In this document: piece by piece, positions 25,051 to 33,728 of the stretch
Position numbering within the stretch: position 1 is the first letter of the stretch
Layout: each line of letters opens with the position of its first letter
Assembly (NCBI RefSeq): GCF_008017535.1
Contig: NZ_VRUA01000003.1
Location: forward strand, 186,001 to 250,000
DNA length: 64,000 bases
Reading direction: 5' to 3'
DNA from: Ottowia flava
Lineage (GTDB): Bacteria > Pseudomonadota > Gammaproteobacteria > Burkholderiales > Burkholderiaceae_C
Translations under genes and position numbers: made by a program
The notes under the pieces: model-generated
What the model was told of the DNA's origin: nothing
Databases searched by the model: none
The model's input: only the letters and a program-made list of their open reading frames with translations

Positions 25051-26055
25051 AAAGCCTTCAATCAACCCAGCGACAAGCGCCGGCCGCTCATGCACCACCC
25101 AGTGCGTTGCACCCTCGATCCGCTCCAGTTGCATCTGCGGCACCCAGCGTTCCAGCCCGTCGACCAGTTCTGCCGGCAGGGCGGTGTCCGCCATTGCCCA
25201 CAGCACCAGCGTCGGCACGGTCACGGTGAAGCCGTCTTCCGGCAGCGTGACATTGGCCGCCGCCGGGTCGCCCTCGCGCGGTGGGCGCAGGGGCGAGGCG
25301 CGGTAGTAGTTCAGGCCCCCCGTCAGGCCAGCGCCGGGGCGGCTGCCGTCGCCTTGCCAGACGCGGCGGTACTGCTCGCGCAGCGCCTCGGTCAGCCAGC
25401 CGGCGCCTTCGGGCAGCACGGCGGGGTGGCCGAAGGACGTGGCGTTGCCACGCGCCGCGCCCAGCTTGGCGGCGGCGGCTTGCATGACGTCGCCGCCGCG
25501 CGCGCCCATCAGGTCGAAGAAGGACCACAGGCGCGCGAAGTCGTCTGCGGCCAGCAGCGCTTCGGCGTCGAGGCGGATCAAAAAGTTCATGTACGCGCTG
25601 GCCGCTTGCTGCACCGGGCTGGTTTGCAGGCCGCGCAAGAAGGTCTGCGGGTGCGGCGAATTGACGATGACCAGGCGCGCCATCAGTTCGGGCCGCTGGC
25701 TGGCCAGGCCCCAGGCCAGCGCGCCGCCCCAGTCGTGCGCGACCAGCGCGGCCAGCGCGCCGCCGTCACAGGATTCCTGCGCGATCAGCGCGGCGATGTC
25801 CTGGCTGAGCGGTTTGGGGCGGTACTCGGCCGGGTCGACGGGGCTGCTGGAGTGCTCGTAGCCGCGCAGGTTGGGCGCGACGCAGCGAAAGCCGCCGTGT
25901 TCGGGCTGGGCGAAGTGCGTCAGCAGCGCGTCCCACACGAACGCGGCTTCGGGAAAGCCGTGCAGGAACAGCAGCACCGGGCGCCCGCGCTCGCCAGCCG
26001 ACCGGCAGCTGAGCGTGGTGCCGTGCGGCAAGGTGGTGGTCCAGGTTTCGATCAT
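25033..26055 (-). CDS. Alpha/beta hydrolase, epoxide-hydrolase-like
   Basis: 340 residues. Oxyanion-hole motif HGFPE (32-36), nucleophile Asp 108 in VAHDWGGALAWG (the HDWGG context of epoxide hydrolases), lid domain ~140-240 with the pair of Tyr-like positions (QYRRVW, NYYRAS), acid in WAMADTALP, and His in GATHWVVHE. It probably opens an epoxide with water through an alkyl-enzyme ester; haloalkane or ester hydrolysis is possible. No operon partner. Family 1 repeats lie at both ends: copy 11 makes the stop codon and copy 12 sits 10 bp before the start. Confidence 0.85.
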   Translation of the reverse strand: MIETWTTTLPHGTTLSCRSAGERGRPVLLFLHGFPEAAFVWDALLTHFAQPEHGGFRCVAPNLRGYEHSSSPVDPAEYRPKPLSQDIAALIAQESCDGGALAALVAHDWGGALAWGLASQRPELMARLVIVNSPHPQTFLRGLQTSPVQQAASAYMNFLIRLDAEALLAADDFARLWSFFDLMGARGGDVMQAAAAKLGAARGNATSFGHPAVLPEGAGWLTEALREQYRRVWQGDGSRPGAGLTGGLNYYRASPLRPPREGDPAAANVTLPEDGFTVTVPTLVLWAMADTALPAELVDGLERWVPQMQLERIEGATHWVVHERPALVAGLIEGFLLSKG

Positions 26056-26065
26056 GGTGAAATAC

Positions 26066-26129
26066 TCCAAAAAAGATAGCTGGTTGCGCAGGTGGTTGTA
26101 GGGCGTGCGGCCAAAATCATCTGAAATCT
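26066..26129 (+). repeat. Repeat family 1, copy 12 (forward)
   Basis: CTCCAAAAAAGATAGCTGG, TTGCGCAGGTGGTTGTAGGG, CGTGCGGCCAAAATCATCTG and AAAT. A member of the homogeneous subset with GCGCAGGTGGTTGTAGGGC. Confidence 0.85.
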
Positions 26130-26268
26130 GGCTTGGACCGTGCCGCGCCGGACTGCGCGCTGCTATCGTAGGCAGCGACCGGTGTCGTGACGATGACGCA
26201 CTGTCGCAGAGATGACGCTTTGCGCCCACGTCGCCCGCCGCGCGCCGGCACCAACGCAAGGAGCGACC

Positions 26269-26676
26269 ATGGCCATTCGCATCGTTCGTCTGGGAACCCC
26301 GCGCGCAGCCGACGAAGGCACGCGCATCGGCACCGTGCGGCGCCCGCCGCGCGGCGTGCCCAAGGCCGAATTTGCGCGCCAGAACTGGTACGACGTGTGG
26401 TACCCCAACCTGTCGCCCACGCCGGAGCTGATGAAGCTGGCGCTGTCGACCCACGCCGACCCGGACAGCGCCGAATCGGTCAAGACCTGGGCGCACTTCA
26501 CGCGCGCGTTCCGCAAGGAGATGGCCGAGCCCGACGCCGCGCGGTCGCTGGACCTGCTGGCGGCGCTGTCGCACGGGGCGAATTTTTCGATCGGCTGCTA
26601 TTGCGAGGACGAGGCGCGCTGCCACCGGTCGGTGCTGCGGGCGCTGCTGGTCGAACGCAACGCGGATGTGGCGTGA
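26269..26676 (+). CDS. DUF488 family protein
   Basis: 135 residues. The family pattern is present: strand IRIVRLGTPRAADEGTRIG, then FARQNWYDVWYPNLSPTPEL, and the C-terminal IGCYCEDEARCHRSVLRALL with a CxC...C set. DUF488 proteins are small cytoplasmic proteins with no settled function; the Cys/His end suggests metal binding or catalysis. AAGGAG lies 5 nt before the ATG; an earlier in-frame ATG (26212) lacks such a site. Single gene, with a family 2 repeat immediately after its stop. Confidence 0.85.
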   Translation: MAIRIVRLGTPRAADEGTRIGTVRRPPRGVPKAEFARQNWYDVWYPNLSPTPELMKLALSTHADPDSAESVKTWAHFTRAFRKEMAEPDAARSLDLLAALSHGANFSIGCYCEDEARCHRSVLRALLVERNADVA

Positions 26677-26781
26677 CACCCCCTGAGCGGCTGACGCCGC
26701 TTCCTCCTCTCTCTTCGCGCTGCGCGCTGCGGGAGGGGGACAACGCTGGTCGCCGGCGCAGGTCCGGCGACGGCGTTTGCT
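26677..26781 (+). repeat. Repeat family 2, copy B (after DUF488 gene)
   Basis: Starts CACCCCCTGAGCGG on the base after the stop codon. Hairpin 2 has a perfect 8-bp upper stem GTCGCCGG (26749-26756) / CCGGCGAC (26764-26771) around loop CGCAGGT, and a lower stem AACGCT / GGCGTT. Compared with copy D the third pair changes T-A to C-G. Confidence 0.8.
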
Positions 26782-26810
26782 GGTGACGGGAGGGCGTGCG
26801 AGCCGTTGCC

Positions 26811-26876
26811 TGCTATAAAATCAGAAGCTGATTGCGAAGGTGGTTGTAGGGCTGCGAGGCGATTTGGCTTGTAATC
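26811..26876 (+). repeat. Repeat family 1, copy 13 (forward, reaches engB stop)
   Basis: TGCTATAAAATCAGAAGCTG, ATTGCGAAGGTGGTTGTAGG, GCTGCGAGGCGATTTGGCTT and GTAATC. Full-length form. Its right end overlaps the stop codon of the leftward engB (26875-26877). Confidence 0.85.
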
Positions 26877-27648
26877 AACCGTCGTTGTCTTCGCGCTCGA
26901 TGTCCAGGTTGATCGGCTCGTCGTCGTTCTGGTCCAGATCGTCTGCTTCAGCCGCCTCGTTTTCTTCGTCCATCGCTTCCTGCGCGGCGTCGACCTGTTC
27001 GCGCAGCCACAGCGCGGCTTCGGCGACGCCTTGGCGTTTGAGGGCGGAAAACAATTGCACGCTGCCGCCGCCGGCTTGCAGTTGGGCGATCTGCAGGGCC
27101 TTGGCCTGTTCGCTGCGGGTGAGCTTGTCGGCCTTGGTCAGCAGGATGCGGAACTGCAGGCCTTCTTCGACGCGCGGGCGGATGACCTCCAGCAGCGCTT
27201 CGTCCAGCTCTTTGAGGCCGTGGCGCGGGTCGCACAGCATGACGACGGCGGCCAGGTTGTCGCGCGAGACGAGGTAATTGGCCATCACGCGCTGCCAGCG
27301 CACCTTGTCGGCCAGCGGCACGGCGGCATAGCCGTAGCCAGGCAGGTCGGCCAGCACGGCGTCTTGCGTGCCCTGGCGGCCGAGCGAGAACAGGTTGATG
27401 TGTTGCGTGCGCCCCGGCTTTTTGGACGCGTAGGCCAGCTGGTTCTGCTGCGTCAGCGTGTTGATGGCGGTGGATTTGCCGGCGTTGGAGCGGCCGACGA
27501 AGGCGATCTCGGGCACGTCCAGCGCGGGCAGGTGCACCAGCTGCGCGGCGGTGGTCAGAAAGCGCGCCGTGTGCAGCCAGCCCAGCGCGTCGCGCTCGGC
27601 AGGGGATTCGGTGGGCGCGGGGCGTGCGGGGCGGGAAGGCGTGGCCAT
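26875..27648 (-). CDS. engB: Ribosome biogenesis GTP-binding protein
   Basis: 257-residue TRAFAC GTPase (YihA/YsxC) that helps assemble the large ribosomal subunit and is essential in many bacteria. G1 GRSNAGKST (52-60), G3 DLPGYGYA, G4 TKADKL and the SALKR G5 are all present, as is the family strand PEIAFVG. A ~25-residue N-terminal extension and a ~40-residue acidic tail (Asp/Glu/Asn-rich from about residue 218) exceed the ~210-residue norm; such tails are common in Burkholderiales. Divergent from cytochrome c4. Confidence 0.95.
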   Translation of the reverse strand: MATPSRPARPAPTESPAERDALGWLHTARFLTTAAQLVHLPALDVPEIAFVGRSNAGKSTAINTLTQQNQLAYASKKPGRTQHINLFSLGRQGTQDAVLADLPGYGYAAVPLADKVRWQRVMANYLVSRDNLAAVVMLCDPRHGLKELDEALLEVIRPRVEEGLQFRILLTKADKLTRSEQAKALQIAQLQAGGGSVQLFSALKRQGVAEAALWLREQVDAAQEAMDEENEAAEADDLDQNDDEPINLDIEREDNDG

Positions 27649-27847
27649 GGGCGGTGGGGCTAAAAGCGGGTGGGCGGCGCAGGCCGGTCGTGAAAGGGGC
27701 GACGGCGGCCAGTGCCCCGATCCTGCGCAGGATCAAGAATCCGGCGGCGCGGGCCCGCCGGGGCACCGGTGCGGCGCAGTGGGCATTGTAGAATCCCCAG
27801 GTTTCGCGCCTCCCTAGAGAGCCCTTCATTCAAAAGATGATCGCCCC

Positions 27848-28465
27848 ATGAAGTCGTTTGCCGTCCTGCTGACCGCCACGCTGCTGGCCGCCACCGCTTC
27901 CGCTGCCGATGCGCCCGCTGCTCCCAAAGTCGACCTGGCCAAGGGTGCCGCCAGCTACGGCGCGGTGTGTGCCGCCTGCCACGGCGCCGATGGCAATTCG
28001 ACCGTGCCTTCGCAGCCCAACCTGGCCGGCCAGCACGCCGAGTACCTGACCAAGCAGATGCTTGAATTCAAGAGCGGCGTGCGCAAGGACCCGATCATGC
28101 AGGGCTTCGCCGCCGCGCTGAGCGAGGCCGATGCCCGCAACATCTCCGCCTGGCTCGCCACGCAGAAACCCAAGCCTGGCTTCGCCAAGGACAAGGACAC
28201 CGTGATGCTGGGCGAGCGCATCTACCGCGGCGGCATCCAGGACCGCAACGTGCCCGCCTGTGCTGGCTGCCACAGCCCCAACGGCGCCGGCATTCCGGCT
28301 CAGTACCCGCGCCTGTCGGGCCAGCACGCCGACTACACCGTGAAGCAGCTGATCGCCTTCCGCGACGGCAGCCGCGCCAACAACGCCCCGATGCACGACG
28401 TGTCGGCCAAGATGAACGACCGCGAGATCAAGGCCGTCGCCGACTACATTGCCGGCCTGCGCTGA
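27848..28465 (+). CDS. Diheme cytochrome c4
   Basis: 205 residues. A signal peptide (1-20, ending SAA) and two class I cytochrome domains, each with a heme site: CAACH (41-45) and CAGCH (138-142). The distal Met ligands are probably in the conserved Met segments (DPIMQGF; NNAPMHDVS). Cytochrome c4 shuttles electrons in the periplasm to terminal oxidases. Its heme is attached by the System II proteins encoded just downstream. A TAGAAT -10-like box lies at 27789-27794. Followed by a strong hairpin. Confidence 0.93.
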   Translation: MKSFAVLLTATLLAATASAADAPAAPKVDLAKGAASYGAVCAACHGADGNSTVPSQPNLAGQHAEYLTKQMLEFKSGVRKDPIMQGFAAALSEADARNISAWLATQKPKPGFAKDKDTVMLGERIYRGGIQDRNVPACAGCHSPNGAGIPAQYPRLSGQHADYTVKQLIAFRDGSRANNAPMHDVSAKMNDREIKAVADYIAGLR

Positions 28466-28494
28466 CGCGCTGTCCGGCCGTGTCGCGCCGCCGC

Positions 28495-28526
28495 AAAGCC
28501 GCGTTCGGAGCTTCCGACGCGGCTTT
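28495..28526 (+). terminator. Hairpin after cytochrome c4
   Basis: Stem AAAGCCGCGTTCGGA (28495-28509) / TCCGACGCGGCTTT (28513-28526) with a tiny loop, followed by GTCTTTGTCT. The weak T-run means partial termination is possible, letting some transcripts reach resB. Confidence 0.7.
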
Positions 28527-28670
28527 GTCTTTGTCTGGCGTGCCCCGCACCGTGCAAACTTGACTTCGGTCAATTATTTCTGCGCGCGAGGCGCCGAACA
28601 TTGAACCGACGGCCGCCAAGCGGCTCCAATCCCCCGACCGGCGCGTCGCCCGGCGTTCCCTCTTGAGGCC

Positions 28671-30794
28671 ATGACCACTTCGGCAAGCAGCATTCCCACC
28701 GATTCGCCCGCGCGTGGCACGGGCGTGCTGCGGCGCTTTTCGGAGCTGCTGTCGTCGATGCGCTTTGCCATTGCGCTGCTGACGGTCATCTGCATCGCCT
28801 CGGTGATCGGCACCGTGCTCAAGCAGCACGAGCCGGCCGTGAACTACGTCAACCAGTTCGGGCCGTTCTGGGCCGAGCTGTTCCTGGACCTCAAGCTCAA
28901 CGCGGTCTACAGCGCCTGGTGGTTCCTGCTTATCCTGGCGTTCCTGGTGATCAGCACGTCGCTGTGCATTCTGCGCAATACGCCCAAGTTCCTGGCCGAT
29001 ATTCGCAGCTACAAGGAAAACATCCGCGAGCAGAGCCTCAAGGCCTTCCACCACAAGGCGTCGGCCGAGCTTGGCCAGGCCCCAGCGCAGGAAGCGCAGC
29101 GCATCGGCCAGATGCTCAGCACGGGCGGCTGGAAGGTGCGGCTGCAAGAGCGCGACACACCCGCCGGCAAGGGCTGGATGGTGGCGGCCAAGGCCGGTTC
29201 GGCCAACAAGATCGGTTACATCGCCGCGCACAGCGCCATCGTGCTGATTTGCCTGGGAGGCCTGTTTGACGGCGACCTGTTTGTGCGCGCCATGACCTGG
29301 ATGGGTGGCAAGCAGGTCTACAGCGGTGGCGGTTTCGTGTCGGAAGTGAAGGCCGAGCACCGCCTGCCCGAAAACAACCCGGCCTTCCGTGGCAACCTGG
29401 TGGTGTCCGAAGGCACGCAGTCGAGCACCGCCATCCTCAGCCAGTCGGACGGCATCCTGCTGCAGGAGCTGCCTTTCGCGGTGGAGCTGAAGAAATTCAT
29501 CGTCGAGTACTACTCCACCGGCATGCCCAAGCTGTTCGCCAGCGAGGTGGTGATCCACGACAAGGAGACCGGTGCCACCGAAGAGGCGCGCATCGAGGTC
29601 AACCACCCGGCCAGTTACAAGGGCGTGCAGATCTACCAGAGCAGCTTTGACGATGGCGGCTCCACGGTCAAGCTGCGTGGCGTGCCCATGCACGGAGGCG
29701 TCAAGGCCTTCGACATCGACGGCACCATCGGGGCCAGCTCCCAGATCACCAACGGCTCAGACAAGTACACGCTCGAATACACGGCCTTGCGCGTGATCAA
29801 CGTGGAAAACCTGGGCGGCGACAAGGGGTCGTCCGCCACCGACGTGCGCAAGGTCGACCTGGGCCACGCGTTGTCGCAGCGCCTGGGCGCTGCCGACAAG
29901 ACGGTCACCAAGCGCGAGCTGCGCAATGTCGGCCCCAGCATCACCTACAAGCTGCGCGACGCCGCGGGCCAGGCGCGCGAATTCCACAACTACCAGTTGC
30001 CGGTTGATACCGGCGACGGCATGCCCGCATTCCTGCTGGGCGTGCGCGAGAACCCGGCCGAGCCGTTCCGCTACCTGCGCATTCCGGCCGACGACGACCA
30101 CAGCATGGACAGCTTCGTGCAGTTGCGCGCCGCCCTTCAGGACCCGGCGCAGCGCGAGCGCGCTGTGCGCAATTACGTCGCCAAGGCCGTGGACGGCCAG
30201 CGGCCCGAACTGGCGGCGCAGCTGACCGAGTCGGCCGGTCGCGCGCTGGGCCTGTTTGCCGGTGCCGAAGAGGTCAATGGCCGGACCGTGGGCGGCCTGC
30301 AGGCCGTCTCCGATTTCATCGAAGCCGCCGTGCCCGAGGGCGAGCGCGAGCGGGCCGCCGACGTGCTGCTGCGCATCCTGAACGGCAGCCTGTTCGAGCT
30401 GAACGCGCTCGCGCGCGAGGCGGCGGGCAAGAAACCGCTCACGGAAAGCGAAGAAACCCAGCGCTTCATGACCCAATCGGTGCTGGCGCTGTCGGACGCT
30501 CCGCTGTACCCTGCGCCTGTGGCGTTCGAGCTGAAGGACTTCAAGCACGTGCAGGCCAGCGTGTTCCAGGTGGCGCGTGCCCCTGGCAAGAACGTGGTCT
30601 ACCTGGGCTGCGTGTTCCTGATTCTGGGCGTCTTTGCCATGCTCTACGTGCGCGAGCGGCGCCTGTGGGTGTGGCTGGCCCCGAACGGCACGGGCTCGCA
30701 AGCCAGCATGGCCCTGTCGTCGAACCGCAAGATCCTCGACACCGATCGAGAGTTCGAACAACTGCAGCAGAAGCTGCTCAACCCCCCTTCCTGA
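28671..30794 (+). CDS. resB: Cytochrome c biogenesis protein ResB
   Basis: 707-residue membrane protein of the System II (Ccs) heme-ligation machine. It has membrane segments near the N-terminus (SMRFAIALLTVICIASVIG; WWFLLILAFLVISTSLCIL; about 170-195) and at the C-terminus (NVVYLGCVFLILGVFAMLYV), with a large periplasmic domain between that presents reduced apocytochrome. With CcsA it forms the heme channel/synthetase. It lies 14 bp before ccsA and 205 bp after cytochrome c4. A long Ala-rich insertion around residues 490-590 is usual for betaproteobacterial ResB as far as I recall. Confidence 0.93.
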   Translation: MTTSASSIPTDSPARGTGVLRRFSELLSSMRFAIALLTVICIASVIGTVLKQHEPAVNYVNQFGPFWAELFLDLKLNAVYSAWWFLLILAFLVISTSLCILRNTPKFLADIRSYKENIREQSLKAFHHKASAELGQAPAQEAQRIGQMLSTGGWKVRLQERDTPAGKGWMVAAKAGSANKIGYIAAHSAIVLICLGGLFDGDLFVRAMTWMGGKQVYSGGGFVSEVKAEHRLPENNPAFRGNLVVSEGTQSSTAILSQSDGILLQELPFAVELKKFIVEYYSTGMPKLFASEVVIHDKETGATEEARIEVNHPASYKGVQIYQSSFDDGGSTVKLRGVPMHGGVKAFDIDGTIGASSQITNGSDKYTLEYTALRVINVENLGGDKGSSATDVRKVDLGHALSQRLGAADKTVTKRELRNVGPSITYKLRDAAGQAREFHNYQLPVDTGDGMPAFLLGVRENPAEPFRYLRIPADDDHSMDSFVQLRAALQDPAQRERAVRNYVAKAVDGQRPELAAQLTESAGRALGLFAGAEEVNGRTVGGLQAVSDFIEAAVPEGERERAADVLLRILNGSLFELNALAREAAGKKPLTESEETQRFMTQSVLALSDAPLYPAPVAFELKDFKHVQASVFQVARAPGKNVVYLGCVFLILGVFAMLYVRERRLWVWLAPNGTGSQASMALSSNRKILDTDREFEQLQQKLLNPPS

Positions 30795-30808
30795 CGGAGA
30801 TTCGCGTC

Positions 30809-32149
30809 ATGAACACCCACGTCGCCACCGCGCCCAACGCCACGCTGACGCTCAACGAAAGCTATCTGTCCCGCCGGACCTGGGGCGACTGGCTGTTTGC
30901 CGTGATCGCGATCTTCGGCGCGGTCTTCGCGTTCCAGCGCTACCACGCGGCGATGGATGTCTATGAAAAGGCCATCCTGGTGGGCACGGTGCCGGTCGTG
31001 ATCTGGCTGGGCTGGTTCTGGCGCCCGCTGCGCACGCTGATGCTGGTGGTGGCGGCGCTGTCGCTGCTGGCCATCGTCTCGTACGACGGCGACCTGAAGC
31101 GCGCCGACACGGTGTTCTGGCTGAAGTATTTCCTCTCCAGCCAGTCGGCCATCCTGTGGATGAGCGTGATCTTCTTCATGAGCACCGCGTTCTACTGGAT
31201 GGGCATGTTCGCCCGCACGCAGTCGGACACCTTTGAAGGCATCGGCAGCAAGCTGGCCTGGGTGGCGGTCACGCTGGCGCTGATCGGCACCATGGTGCGC
31301 TGGTACGAAGGCCACCAGATCGGCCCCGACATCGGCCACATTCCGGTCAGCAACCTGTACGAAGTATTCGTGCTGTTCTGCTGGATGACCGCGCTGTTCT
31401 ACCTGTACTACGAAGCGCAGTACAAGAACCGCTCGATGGGCGCCTTCGTCATGCTGGTGGTCAGCGCGGCCGTGGGCTTTCTGCTGTGGTACACGCTGGT
31501 GCGCGAGGCGCACGAAATCCAGCCGCTGGTGCCGGCCCTGAAAAGCTGGTGGATGAAGCTGCATGTGCCCGCCAACTTCATTGGCTACGGCACGTTCGCG
31601 CTGGCCGCCATGGTGGCTTTCGCCTACCTGATCAAGCAGCAGGCGACCGAGACGCGCTGGTACAAGCTGACGCCGATCTGGCTGCTGGGCATTGCGCTGT
31701 GCTTCGTGCCCATCGCCTTCCGCCAGCGTGGTGTGGGCGAAGCCGGTGGCAGCTACTGGCTGGGCTACGCCATCATCGCGGCGATGATCGTCGGCGGCAT
31801 CCTGCTGGGCCGCAAGCGCATCGCCGAGCGCCTGCCCAGCTTCGAGGTGATGGACGACGTGATGTACAAGGCCATCGCCGTCGGCTTTGCGTTTTTCACC
31901 ATCGCCACCGTGCTGGGCGCGCTCTGGGCGGCCGAAGCCTGGGGCGGCTACTGGAGCTGGGACCCGAAGGAAACCTGGGCACTGATCGTCTGGCTGAACT
32001 ACGCCGCCTGGCTGCACATGCGGCTGATGAAGGGGCTGCGTGGCACCGTGGCGTCGTGGTGGGCACTGGCCGGTCTGGCGGTGACCACGTTCGCCTTCAT
32101 CGGCGTGAACATGTTCCTGTCGGGGCTGCACAGCTACGGCGAGCTGTAG
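30809..32149 (+). CDS. ccsA: Cytochrome c biogenesis protein CcsA (also called CcsB in Betaproteobacteria)
   Basis: 446-residue polytopic membrane protein with the heme-handling WWD motif WGGYWSWDPKETWAL (about residues 378-392) and conserved flanking His (e.g. KLHVPANFIGYG; YAAWLHMRL). It exports heme and joins it to CxxCH sites together with ResB. ATG at 30809 follows ACGGAGATTCGCGTC. A family 2 repeat lies 7 nt after its stop. Confidence 0.94.
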   Translation: MNTHVATAPNATLTLNESYLSRRTWGDWLFAVIAIFGAVFAFQRYHAAMDVYEKAILVGTVPVVIWLGWFWRPLRTLMLVVAALSLLAIVSYDGDLKRADTVFWLKYFLSSQSAILWMSVIFFMSTAFYWMGMFARTQSDTFEGIGSKLAWVAVTLALIGTMVRWYEGHQIGPDIGHIPVSNLYEVFVLFCWMTALFYLYYEAQYKNRSMGAFVMLVVSAAVGFLLWYTLVREAHEIQPLVPALKSWWMKLHVPANFIGYGTFALAAMVAFAYLIKQQATETRWYKLTPIWLLGIALCFVPIAFRQRGVGEAGGSYWLGYAIIAAMIVGGILLGRKRIAERLPSFEVMDDVMYKAIAVGFAFFTIATVLGALWAAEAWGGYWSWDPKETWALIVWLNYAAWLHMRLMKGLRGTVASWWALAGLAVTTFAFIGVNMFLSGLHSYGEL

Positions 32150-32156
32150 AGCATTG

Positions 32157-32260
32157 CACCCCCTGAGCCGCTGACGCGGCTTCACCCCTCTCTCTTCGCG
32201 CTGCGCGCTTCGGGAGGGGGACGCCGCCGATGCCCGGCGCAGGTCTGGGTGTGGCGTTGG
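32157..32260 (+). repeat. Repeat family 2, copy C (after ccsA)
   Basis: CACCCCCTGAGCCGCTGACG, 7 nt after the ccsA stop. Hairpin 2 is the most diverged: ACGCC / GGCGT below, and ATGCCCGG (32230-32237) / CTGGGTGT (32245-32252) above, paired with three G-T wobbles around loop CGCAGGT. Confidence 0.7.
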
Positions 32261-32309
32261 CTGGGATAGGGCTTAGCGACCGTTGTGTGGCGTGCGGTCG
32301 ACGCTCCGT

Positions 32310-32376
32310 TTGCTATCAAGTGAATAGCTGACCGCGCGTGTGGCACTAGCGCCAGAGGCCTATTGGGCTTGAAATC
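32310..32376 (+). repeat. Repeat family 1, copy 14 (forward)
   Basis: TTGCTATCAAGTGAATAGCT, GACCGCGCGTGTGGCACTAG, CGCCAGAGGCCTATTGGGCT and TGAAATC. Full-length form, 17 bp from the stop of the next, leftward gene. Confidence 0.85.
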
Positions 32377-32392
32377 CTGAGTCTTCTCTCGT

Positions 32393-33589
32393 TCAAGGGG
32401 CTGCCTTGCGCACCAGCAGCACGGTGCGGTTGAAGTCTTCCACCACCCACAACTGACCCGCGCTGTCGATCGCCATGCCGGTCGGTCGGCCCAGCGGCCG
32501 GACGCCCGCCTTGGCCGTCCACCCGTCCAGCACCGCGCGCGGTTCGCCGGTCGGCAGGCCGCTCGCACCCAACGGCACCTGCATCACGCGGTGTCCCCGC
32601 GGGCCGTGCCAGGCGGTCAGCAACTGCTTGGCATAGGCCGATCCGTCGGTGCCGCGCAGCAGGTGCAGCGGCGCGGCGTGCGCGGGCCACAGCTGCAGCG
32701 GCCCGGTGGACTGCTTGCAGTCGTAGCGCTTTTCGTAGCCGCGCGCCGCCACGCCGCGGCCGACGCAGTATGGCCAACCGTAGTGGCGGCCGGCTTGCAA
32801 CTGGTTCAGCTCCTCGGGCGGCACACCGGCGTCGCGGTAGTCGATGGAATTCTCGGCCTGCAGCACGGTCCCGCTCGGCAACGCCACCAGCGCCACCGAA
32901 TTGCGCAGACCTGTGGCAAAGGGCGCGAAGTCCTTCACCTTCCAGCCGTCCTGCGGGTCCAGGCGCGCACGGTAGACCGCGCCGCGCGGGCGGGCGCCAC
33001 CCAGTTCGGGGCAGGGCACGGGTTGCTGTTGCGCGTCGTTGCGGCAGGCATCGGTGACCGAGCCCATGTTCACGTACAGGCTGTTGCCCGGCCCGAAGGC
33101 GATCTCTTTGAGCGGGTGCGCGCCGACGTTTGGCAAGCCTTCCAGCATCACCTGGCGCTGCACCGGCTGGCCCGCGGGCAGCACAGGTGTGCGCCACAGG
33201 CGGTCGGCCTCGCCCACCCAGACCTGGCCGTCCGGCCCCAGCGCCAGGTCCAGCGGGCGGTCCAGCTTGTCGGCCAGGGTGCGGACGCTGGCGCGCGCGG
33301 CGCCGGGCGCCAGCGTCAGCTCCAGCAGACGGCCGCGCTTAGGCACCCAGTTGGCGCCCATGTCGATCACCCAGAAGCGGTTTGGCGCCACCTCCAGAAT
33401 GCGGCGCGGGGCCTCCAGCCCTTGGGCATCGTCCGCGATCAGGGCCACACAATGCCCGGCCGGTACGGTGTCGATCAGCACCCGCTCGTGCGGCCCACAG
33501 CGCTCCTGGGGCGTGTAGCCGCGCGCGTGCACGGCAGATGCAGCAAGCAGGGCGGCCAGCGCCAGGGGGGCCAAGATGCGCAAAACCAT
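32393..33589 (-). CDS. Secreted PQQ-dependent-sugar-dehydrogenase-like beta-propeller protein
   Basis: 398 residues. A signal peptide (1-22, ending VHA) and a soluble glucose/sorbosone dehydrogenase-type propeller: repeated strand patterns such as LDLALGPDGQVWVGEADRL, LKEIAFGPGNSLYVNMGS and PTGMAIDSAGQLWVVEDFNR. A Cys pattern (ERCGPHE, DACRND, PCPEL, PYCVG, YDCKQ) suggests disulfides. It would oxidise a sugar in the periplasm if PQQ is bound; no PQQ synthesis gene is in the window and the substrate is unknown. The frame to the left edge of msrP gives the ATG at 33589. Confidence 0.8.
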   Translation of the reverse strand: MVLRILAPLALAALLAASAVHARGYTPQERCGPHERVLIDTVPAGHCVALIADDAQGLEAPRRILEVAPNRFWVIDMGANWVPKRGRLLELTLAPGAARASVRTLADKLDRPLDLALGPDGQVWVGEADRLWRTPVLPAGQPVQRQVMLEGLPNVGAHPLKEIAFGPGNSLYVNMGSVTDACRNDAQQQPVPCPELGGARPRGAVYRARLDPQDGWKVKDFAPFATGLRNSVALVALPSGTVLQAENSIDYRDAGVPPEELNQLQAGRHYGWPYCVGRGVAARGYEKRYDCKQSTGPLQLWPAHAAPLHLLRGTDGSAYAKQLLTAWHGPRGHRVMQVPLGASGLPTGEPRAVLDGWTAKAGVRPLGRPTGMAIDSAGQLWVVEDFNRTVLLVRKAAP

Positions 33590-33728
33590 GTGAACTCCAC
33601 GCCAGGGTCAAGGTCGTAGCATGATGCCAGTGGCGATGCAGCGCGTCGTCCCGCTCACCTGCCAAGGGTCGGGCGGGCGCAAGGCGCTCCGGTCGCCGAC
33701 CCAGGTTGTTGTTCAGGAGTTGTCCGTC

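Noticed and set aside
24311-25306. Open frames through the 645-bp fold-back element
   Set aside because: Open on both strands, low-complexity, and explained by the inverted-repeat structure; no ribosome sites or recognisable domains.
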